Shown here in pieces: positions 1 to 7,641 of a stretch of DNA of 15,668 bases; position 1 is the first letter of the stretch, and each line of letters opens with the position of its first letter. This DNA is from Acidobacteriota bacterium (lineage in GTDB: Bacteria; Acidobacteriota; Terriglobia; Bryobacterales; JACQDG01), in the NCBI GenBank assembly GCA_016201185.1, contig JACQDG010000164.1, forward strand, positions 1 to 15,668. The letters are read 5' to 3'. Made by a program: the position numbers and the translations under genes. The notes beneath the pieces were generated by a model that worked only from the letters and a program-made list of their open reading frames with translations, was not told the DNA's origin and searched no databases.

Positions 1-297
1 ACCTACCGGGATGTACGCTTCCAGGAAGAGTTGCAGTTTTCCGTCTATAATTTTGAAAAGGCAGACGTTAAAAGCCTGTGGGACGCTCTTAATCTGCACG
101 AAGCCGAGTGCCGGCGCCTGCTCACTTCGGGCGGTCCGTTGCTGCCCGCCTACGACCAAGTCCTGAAGTGCTCTCATCTTTTTAATCTGCTCGATTCGCG
201 CGGGGCAATCAGCGTGACGGAGCGGGTGGCGGTGATTGCCCGGGTGCGGGCGCTGGCGGTGGGCGTAGCCCAGGCCTGGGTGGAGAAGCCCGCATGA
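1..297 (+). CDS. glyQ: Glycyl-tRNA synthetase alpha subunit, C-terminal part (partial)
   Basis: This is the 3' end of the gene for the catalytic alpha subunit of the alpha2beta2 bacterial glycyl-tRNA synthetase, which charges tRNA-Gly in the cytoplasm. The reading frame is open from base 1 and 98 residues are visible, so roughly the first two thirds (the class II catalytic core) lie outside the window. The visible part matches the conserved helical C-terminus of GlyQ. It has a YRDV...YNFEKADV segment near the start, then LPAYDQVLK, SHLFNLLDSRGAISVTER, and a final helix ending in VEKPA. The stop TGA overlaps the ATG of glyS (ATGA), which indicates translational coupling of the two subunits made in equal amounts. 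Codon choice is less GC-rich at third positions than in ppdK downstream. The identity is secure; only the truncation by the window edge limits it. Confidence 0.95.
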   Translation, partial: TYRDVRFQEELQFSVYNFEKADVKSLWDALNLHEAECRRLLTSGGPLLPAYDQVLKCSHLFNLLDSRGAISVTERVAVIARVRALAVGVAQAWVEKPA

Positions 298-2254
298 AGA
301 CCGCCGACTTCCTGCTCGAGATCGGTGTCGAGGAAGTCCCCGACTGGGCGATGGTGCTGCTGATCGATTTGCAGGCGCGGCTTCTGGACGTACTCGCCCA
401 GGGGGTGCAGCTAGAGTGCGAGCGGCATGCCACGCCAAGGCGAATGGTGGTGGTAGTGCGGGGGGTCCACGAAAAAGAGGCCGACACGACGGAAACTGTC
501 ACCGGCCCGCCGGTTTCGGCCGGCCTAAACGCTGCTCAAGGCTTCGGCCGCAAGATGGGTGTGGAAGTTGAGAGGCTCAAGAAAACGCTCACGCCAAGAG
601 GGGAGTACTACAGCTACACGCGCAAGGTGAAAGGCCGCCGCACCATCGAAGTCCTGAGCCAGTCCTTGCTTGGTACCATCCTTGGTATCTCGGGGCCGAA
701 GGCGATGACCTGGACGGGCAAGTCAGGCCCGCGGTTCATCCGGCCGATCCGGTGGATCGTGGCGCTTTATGGCGGCAAAGTTGTGCCGTTTGAGCTTGCC
801 GGGGTCAAGGCGGACAGGTTTACATACGGCCACCGAAGGCTGGCGGCCGAAAAGCGGATTCGCGTCAAGGACTTCGAGGGCTTACGGGAGGGCCTGCGCC
901 GGAATTTTGTCCTGCTCGACGCCACCGAAAGGCACGAGCGAATCGTCCAGGGGATCGCACAACTGGGTGTACGCGCCCGGCTTGATGAGAGCCTCCTCGA
1001 AACGCTGGTCAACATCACCGAGTTTCCGACGCCGATTGTCGGGAGCTTCGACCCGGGATTTCTCGCACTGCCCGAAGAGGTCCTGGTCACCGTGATGCAG
1101 CATCACCAGAAATATTTCCCGGTGGAAGACGAGCATGGCAAGCTTGCGCCGCAGTTTGTCGCGGTGATGAACATCGACGCGGACCCGGACGGCATCGTGC
1201 GGCATGGCAACGAGCGAGTTCTGAAGGCGCGTTTCAGCGACGCCAAGTTCTTCTGGGAGACGGATCAGAAGCGTCCCTTGCGCGACCGCGTTGAAGACCT
1301 GAAGCATATCGTCTTTCACGCCAAGCTCGGCAGCTACTACGAGAAGTCTTGTCGCAACGTGTTGCTCGTGCAGGCGCTCGACGGCGACGCGGCGGCCCAG
1401 CGTGCGGCCGAACTCGCCAAGTGTGACCTGACCACCGAACTGGTAAAAGAATTTACGGAACTCCAGGGTGTCGTCGGCGGCCTCTATGCCCGCGCACAGG
1501 GCGAGCCGGAAGAGGTTGCGCTCGCGATCCACGACCAGTATCAGCCCGTGCCAAGCACGAAGACCGGCAAGATTGTCGCCCTCGCTGACCGCCTTGACAC
1601 ATTAAATAGCTTCGCTCAGTTGGGGCTGTTGCCTACCGGCTCGAAAGATCCGTTTGCGTTACGCCGTGCGGCCCTAGGGGTAGTCCGGATCTTGATTGAA
1701 GGCCGAGAGGCTTATTCCCTGTCGCAGCTGGCGCCTTCTCGCGAGTTACGCGAGTTCATCCTTGAGCGCCTGCGCTATTATCTCCGCGAAGTTTGCCGCT
1801 ACAGCTATGACGAAGTAACTGCCGTTCTGGCCGCGGGCGCGGATGATGTGGTCGACGCGTACGCTCGGCTGGATGCCCTTTCCGAGGTTCGGCGAACGCC
1901 AAACTTCGAACCTCTGGCCACGAGCTTCAGGCGGATCAAGAACATTTTGCAGCAGGCTGGGCATCAAGCTACTGAGCCTGCTGATCCAGATGTGCTCGAG
2001 CCGGGGCCAGAACGCGAGCTGTACGAGGAATACCGGAGAGTTCAGTCCAAGGCGCGCGAGCTCGCGTACCCCGACGCCCTCAAGGCTATTGCCTCCCTGC
2101 GCCCACATGTCGACCTATTCTTTGACAAGGTGCTGGTAAACGACCCAAGACCCGACGTCCGGAAGAACCGGCTGAACTTTCTGGCGCAACTGCTGCGGGA
2201 GTTTTCCACCATCGCCGATTTTTCGGAAATTGTAATCTCAGGAGAACAACAGAA

Positions 2255-2258
<4 letters not shown>
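294..2258 (+). CDS. glyS: Glycyl-tRNA synthetase beta subunit
   Basis: This encodes the beta subunit of tetrameric glycyl-tRNA synthetase, which recognises tRNA-Gly and is required with GlyQ for glycylation. It is 654 residues, slightly shorter than the E. coli protein (about 690). Family landmarks run in the expected order: the N-terminal start LLEIGVEEVPDWA, the GPPVSAG and RPIRWIVALYGG segments, HHQKYFPVEDEHGKL, the central LVKEFTELQGVVGGLYA motif, and ALADRLDTL followed by SKDPFALRRAALG. The C-terminal anticodon-binding (DALR-like) region ends with FFDKVLVNDPRPDVRKNRL. The start is the ATG overlapping the glyQ stop, with a GGAGA ribosome-binding site at 282-286. Its stop overlaps the ppdK start. 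Third codon positions are clearly less GC-rich than in ppdK (41 of 64 codons end in G/C at 1563-1754 by hand count). I see no disruption. Confidence 0.95.
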
Positions 2259-4428
<2,170 letters not shown>

Positions 4429-4447
<19 letters not shown>

Positions 4448-4662
4448 TCAAGATGGCCGTTGAGAAAGGCCGGAAGACCCGTCCGAATCTGGAAGTGGGC
4501 ATCTGCGGCGAGCACGGCGGCGAGCCGAGCTCGGTGGTCTTCTGCGTGCGCGCGGGACTGAACTACGTGAGCGCCTCGCCGTACCGGGTGCCGATCGCGC
4601 GGCTGGCGGCGGCCCAGGCGGCGCTGAGTACGTCGCAGGAAGAGGCCATGCGGACCGCGTGA
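4429..4662 (+). pseudogene. ppdK: C-terminal remnant of pyruvate, phosphate dikinase, out of frame
   Basis: This is the detached end of ppdK in a different frame from the main body. It begins in mid-domain with QGVGELIKMAVEKGRKTR and contains CGEHGGEP, whose cysteine (codon 4504-4506) corresponds to the general acid/base Cys831 of Clostridium symbiosum PPDK. It then has YVSASPYRVPIARLAAAQAAL, the standard family ending. In an intact enzyme about 90 residues would separate QGVGEL from the IPLVG that ends the upstream piece. Here only a few bases do, so the defect is a deletion whose length is not a multiple of three (remainder 1), not a simple one-base slip. A GTG at 4435 could nominally start a 75-residue frame, but there is no ribosome-binding site and no reason to expect a stable separate product. 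Confidence 0.88.
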
Positions 4663-4680
4663 AGCGAAACCAAAAGAAAC

Positions 4681-4710
4681 CGCCGATGAAAGCTGATGCA
4701 CGCCGATAGG
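4681..4710 (+). repeat. Degenerate 10-bp tandem repeat in the ppdK-thrC gap
   Basis: Three consecutive 10-base units share the core GAT at the same offset: cgccgatgaa, agctgatgca, cgccgatagg. The stretch is preceded by aaac and lies entirely in the 121-base gap after ppdK. It resembles a class of short interspersed sequences of the form accgc(a/c)gatgaacgcagatgaacgc that I recall from many acidobacterial and other environmental genomes. The periodicity is read directly from the sequence; membership of that class is from memory and was not searched. Confidence 0.5.
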
Positions 4711-4758
4711 GAAGCCGGTTGACGGCCGTTTACCGATTCGGCCCGAGCAGCGCCGGGG

Positions 4759-4764
4759 TACAAT
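4759..4764 (+). promoter_or_regulatory. Possible -10 element upstream of the threonine synthase gene
   Basis: TACAAT is a good match to the sigma-70 -10 consensus. It sits in the only sizeable intergenic gap of this region (4663-4783), 19 bases before the thrC ATG and 6 bases before another ATG at 4771. I find no convincing -35 at normal spacing: TTTACC at 4729-4734 and TTGACG at 4719-4724 are too far away. A promoter here is plausible because the preceding ppdK remnant ends well upstream. Confidence 0.4.
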
Positions 4765-4783
4765 CCTTTGATGGACAATCAAG

Positions 4784-5959
4784 ATGCCGGATAGCTGCCT
4801 GAAGTGTCTTTCTTGCGCCGCAGAGTTTCCGCACGGGTTGTACAGCCACGGGTGCCCGAAGTGCGGCGAGGCGCTGGAGGTGGCCTACCGGGGGACGCAG
4901 GCGCTGGAAAACGCGGGGGGCGCAGGGATCTGGCGGTTCGCGCCGCGGCTGCCCGTGCCCGTGGAATTCCAGGTGAGTCTCGGGGAAGGAAACACGCCGC
5001 TGGTGCTGCTGCCGGCGGTTTCGAAGGCCGCCGGCTTGCCGAGTCTCTATTTCAAGAACGAGACGGCGAACCCCACCTGGTCGTTCAAGGACCGCTTTCA
5101 TGCGGCCGGGTTCTCAGCAGCGCGGATGCTCGGCTACGGCAAGGTGGTCACCTCAACGACCGGCAACCACGGCGTCTCGGCGGCGGCCTATGCCGCGGCG
5201 GCGGGCGTGAAATGCGTGGTTTTCTGCCACCAGGAATCTTCTCCGTTGCAGCGGCACATGATCGGGCTGTACGGAGCGCTGCCGGTGGTGCTGGAGCGCC
5301 AGCAGGCGATGCTGGAAGTCCTGGTGCGGGACTACGGCTATTTTCCCGCCACCACCATGGCCCCGCTGCCGGTGGCCAACGCTTACGGAGTGGAAGGTTA
5401 TAAAACGATCGCGTACGAGATCTGGCAGCAGCTCGGCCGCGTGCCGGATCATATGGTGTGCCCCATCTCGGCCGGCGATGCGCTATACGGGCCGTGGAAA
5501 GGATTCGGGGAGCTGCGGCAAATGGGTTTGACGGACCGCGTGCCGGTGATGCACGGCGCGCAGGCGAGCGGGTGCTGCCCGTACGTGAAAGCGTTTCGCG
5601 CGGGCGACCGCACCGTCGCGGTGGAGGAGCATCCGCATTCCATCGCGCTGTCGATTCGGGACGAAACGGGAGGCCGGCCCGCTTTGCAGGCCATTTACGA
5701 CTCGGGCGGCAGCGCGCTCGATGCCACCGAGGAAGAGATTGTCGGAGCGCTGCGGTTGCTCGCTTCCGCGGGCATCCTGGTCGAGCCCGCTTCGGCCACG
5801 GCCCTGGCCTGCGCGCTTAAGGCGGGATTCCCGGCTGACGAGACGGTGGTGTGCCTGCTGACCGGCTCGGGGGCCAAGTGGCCGGAGACCATGGAGTCGA
5901 TTTATGATAGGCCCATCCTCGAGAACCCAACGCTCGAAGAGCTGGCGCCGCTGCTATAG
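4784..5959 (+). CDS. thrC: Threonine synthase-like PLP-dependent enzyme with N-terminal zinc ribbon
   Basis: This is a 391-residue fold-type II PLP enzyme, most like threonine synthase, which converts O-phospho-L-homoserine to threonine and phosphate in the cytoplasm. The N-terminus has a rubredoxin-like zinc ribbon with CxxC pairs at Cys8/Cys11 and Cys24/Cys27, as in many bacterial threonine synthases. LGEGNTPL precedes the PLP lysine motif SFKDR (Lys102). TTGNHGVS is the phosphate-binding loop. The C-terminal part has GILVEPASATALA and LLTGSGAKWPE, the latter at the place of the family's glycine-rich segment. Two details are unusual: NPTWSFKDR has Trp where Gly is normal, and TTGNHG replaces the usual SSGNTG. 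A related beta-replacing enzyme or lyase is therefore possible. The ATG at 4784 is chosen because the zinc ribbon starts right after it. It has no Shine-Dalgarno sequence. No other threonine-pathway gene is adjacent. Confidence 0.72.
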   Translation: MPDSCLKCLSCAAEFPHGLYSHGCPKCGEALEVAYRGTQALENAGGAGIWRFAPRLPVPVEFQVSLGEGNTPLVLLPAVSKAAGLPSLYFKNETANPTWSFKDRFHAAGFSAARMLGYGKVVTSTTGNHGVSAAAYAAAAGVKCVVFCHQESSPLQRHMIGLYGALPVVLERQQAMLEVLVRDYGYFPATTMAPLPVANAYGVEGYKTIAYEIWQQLGRVPDHMVCPISAGDALYGPWKGFGELRQMGLTDRVPVMHGAQASGCCPYVKAFRAGDRTVAVEEHPHSIALSIRDETGGRPALQAIYDSGGSALDATEEEIVGALRLLASAGILVEPASATALACALKAGFPADETVVCLLTGSGAKWPETMESIYDRPILENPTLEELAPLL

Positions 5960-5964
5960 GAACT

Positions 5965-5994
5965 TCACCGCAGAGACGCGGAGGACGCAGAGAA
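5965..5994 (+). repeat. Interspersed 'cgcagaga' repeat between thrC and the cyclase gene
   Basis: The gap holds a purine-rich stretch, tcaccgcagagacgcggagg followed by acgcagagaa, made of imperfect 8-9 base units (cgcagaga, cgcggagga, cgcagaga). It closely resembles a short intergenic repeat I recall as abundant in acidobacterial and other soil/sediment genomes, often mistranslated into false N-termini reading TAETRRTQRR. That is exactly what the upstream extension of the next gene would encode. The internal repetition is visible directly; the family assignment is from memory. Confidence 0.6.
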
Positions 5995-5999
5995 GGAGG
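5993..5999 (+). promoter_or_regulatory. Strong ribosome-binding site fixing the cyclase start
   Basis: AAGGAGG lies 9 bases before ATG 6009. It decides the start: the same frame is open back to 5904, but that extension overlaps thrC and the interspersed repeat, while a typical signal peptide begins at 6009. The repeat runs directly into this site. Confidence 0.75.
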
Positions 6000-6008
6000 C
6001 AGACTGCA

Positions 6009-6953
6009 ATGAGGAAAGGATTGTTGGCTACCCTGGCGATGGCCGCGGCGCTCGAGGCCCAGCCCAGCAACTGGGGGAAGTGGGGACCGAAGGATGAAGC
6101 CGGCGCGTTGAATTACATCACGCCGGAAGTGGTGCGGCGTGCGGCGAATCTGGTGCGGCAGGGGAAGGTGTACAGCCTGGCCATTCCGCTCGCCCCGGGC
6201 AATGCCATTTGGGGGGCGCGGCAGGTGCTGCACTTCATGGTCGCCACGGGCCAAAACGCCGGAACGGGCGCCGCCTATGCCGACGATTACATCTCGATGC
6301 CGCTGCACGGCACCACGCACTGGGACTCGCTCTCCCACTTTTTTGCCGCCGGCAAAATGTACAACGGCTACGACGCGCAAAAGGAGATCACGCCGAACGG
6401 GGTGACGAAGAACGCCGTGGGCCGCGCGGCGAACCGCATCGTGACGCGCGGGGTATTGCTCGACGTGGCTCGGTATAAAGGCAGCGAGCTCGACCCGCGT
6501 TATGAGATCACCGCCGAGGACCTGGAAGCCACGGCCCGCCGGGAGAACATCGAGATCCGGCCGGGCGACGCCCTGCTCCTCCGCACCGGGTGGCTGCGAA
6601 TGTGGTCCAAGGATCCGGCTGCCTTTCGTGCCAGCGAGCCCGGCATCGGGTGGGGCGCGACCGAGTGGCTCGCCCGGAAGCAGATCGCGGTAGTGGCGGC
6701 CGACACGCTTTCCGTGGAAGTGCAGCCCACCCGGCCGGAGTTTTCCCGCGCCATCGGGCAGCCGGGCTTTGCAAACCCCATTCATGTCGAGCTGTTGCGC
6801 AACCTGGGGGTCATGATGGGGGAAATCTTCAACCTGGAGGAGCTGGCCGAGGCGTGCGCCGCCGACCGGAGTTATGAGTTTTTCTTCGTGGCGCAACCCC
6901 TGAATCTGGTGGATTCGACCGGCAGCCCGGTCAATCCGCTGGCGATCAAGTAG
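6009..6953 (+). CDS. Exported cyclase / kynurenine formamidase-family hydrolase
   Basis: This 314-residue protein belongs to the metal-dependent cyclase family (PF04199), whose best-known member KynB hydrolyses N-formylkynurenine. Other members act on amides or lactones. The metal/catalytic signature is intact: His100-Gly-Thr-Thr-His104-Trp-Asp106-Ser-Leu-Ser-His110, matching H-x-(G/T)-T-H-x-D-x3-H. The N-terminal part has the NWGKWGPKDEAGALNYITPE segment usual in the larger subgroup of this family. Later RPGDALLLRTGW and VAADTLSVEV are also typical. Residues 1 to about 20 (MRKGLLATLAMAAALEAQ) look like a cleavable signal peptide, so action in the periplasm or outside is likely, unlike cytosolic KynB. 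The substrate cannot be told: no tryptophan-degradation genes flank it. The start is set by the AAGGAGG at 5993-5999. The next gene starts 15 bases after its stop. Confidence 0.85.
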   Translation: MRKGLLATLAMAAALEAQPSNWGKWGPKDEAGALNYITPEVVRRAANLVRQGKVYSLAIPLAPGNAIWGARQVLHFMVATGQNAGTGAAYADDYISMPLHGTTHWDSLSHFFAAGKMYNGYDAQKEITPNGVTKNAVGRAANRIVTRGVLLDVARYKGSELDPRYEITAEDLEATARRENIEIRPGDALLLRTGWLRMWSKDPAAFRASEPGIGWGATEWLARKQIAVVAADTLSVEVQPTRPEFSRAIGQPGFANPIHVELLRNLGVMMGEIFNLEELAEACAADRSYEFFFVAQPLNLVDSTGSPVNPLAIK

Positions 6954-6968
6954 GGCCGAGGGCTTTCG

Positions 6969-7628
6969 TTGCGGCCGGAAACGCGCCGGATCACTGAATG
7001 GCTTCCGCTAGCGGCGATCATCTTCGCTTACGAGGCAGCAGGTTGGGTATCGCGGCGGATGGCGCGGCCGCTAAGCGACGGCTTCCTGCAAGAGTGGGAC
7101 TTGCGGCTCTTCAGCGTCATGCCGGGCGTGTGGATGCAACAGCGCCTGCCGCGTCCGGCGCTCGACGGGCTGGAGCTGTTCTATTTTTCCTACTACATTT
7201 TTGTCCCTCTTGCCCCCTGGCTGCTGCTGCGGCGGAACGGGGAAAAGGAATTCTGGCGACTGTGGATTTGCGCGGGGCTTGGATACCTCGTGTGCGACCT
7301 GCTGTTTCCCTGGTTCCCCTCGACCCCGCCGCGGAGGCTGTGGCCGGAGTTTGCCGCCGGCGGAACACCGCAAGTGATGAACCTGCTTGTGCTGGACCGC
7401 TTTAGCGTCGGCGGGAACGTATTTCCCAGCGCCCATGTTGCCGCGACCCTGAGCATGGCGCTCAGCCATGGGCGCTCCAGCCGCTGGTGGTTCCTGCCGT
7501 GGGCTTTGGGCATCGCGCTCTCCACCGTTTCCGGAGGATATCACTACGGGGTAGATGCGGTGTGCGGGATGGCGGTCGGCGCGGCGGCGGAGTGGGCCGG
7601 TACTCACATTTTACGGCGGTGGAGTTGA
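6969..7628 (+). CDS. PAP2-family membrane phosphatase / phosphotransferase
   Basis: This is an integral membrane protein of 219 residues with several hydrophobic segments and the three dispersed PAP2 motifs. A PPRRL segment follows FPWFPST and stands for the first motif. FPSAHVAATL holds the second motif, with His156. SGGYHYGVD holds the third, with His192 and Asp196. The PPR / SAH / YHYGVD pattern is closer to the inositolphosphotransferase-like branch (PAP2_3) than to classical undecaprenyl-pyrophosphate phosphatases. A lipid-phosphate phosphatase or head-group phosphotransferase at the inner membrane is the safe call; the substrate is unknown. The start is taken as TTG 6969, 15 bases after the cyclase stop, with a weak GAGGG at 6958-6962. 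No ATG gives a better start without losing the first membrane segment. It is likely co-transcribed with the cyclase gene. Confidence 0.82.
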   Translation: MRPETRRITEWLPLAAIIFAYEAAGWVSRRMARPLSDGFLQEWDLRLFSVMPGVWMQQRLPRPALDGLELFYFSYYIFVPLAPWLLLRRNGEKEFWRLWICAGLGYLVCDLLFPWFPSTPPRRLWPEFAAGGTPQVMNLLVLDRFSVGGNVFPSAHVAATLSMALSHGRSSRWWFLPWALGIALSTVSGGYHYGVDAVCGMAVGAAAEWAGTHILRRWS

Positions 7629-7634
7629 TAGACT
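7629..7634 (+). promoter_or_regulatory. Possible -10 element giving a leaderless propeller-gene transcript
   Basis: TAGACT ends 7 bases before ATG 7642, immediately after the PAP2 stop codon. Transcription starting the usual 7 or so bases downstream would begin at or next to the start codon. There is no Shine-Dalgarno sequence before this ATG. No -35 box is evident at 17 bases. Confidence 0.3.
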
Positions 7635-7641
7635 AGAAGCT

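Noticed and set aside
882..1532. 216-residue minus-strand frame antisense to glyS
   Set aside because: Shadow of glyS; low-information translation with no motif and no ribosome-binding site.
4711..4740. Possible terminator after ppdK (gccg/cggc arms)
   Set aside because: The best stem is only four or five pairs and no T-rich tail follows.
5904..6008. Upstream extension of the cyclase gene
   Set aside because: It overlaps thrC, translates the interspersed repeat (TAETRRTQRR) and hides the signal peptide.
7555..7641. Upstream extension of the propeller protein
   Set aside because: It overlaps the PAP2 gene and would bury the signal peptide that begins at ATG 7642.
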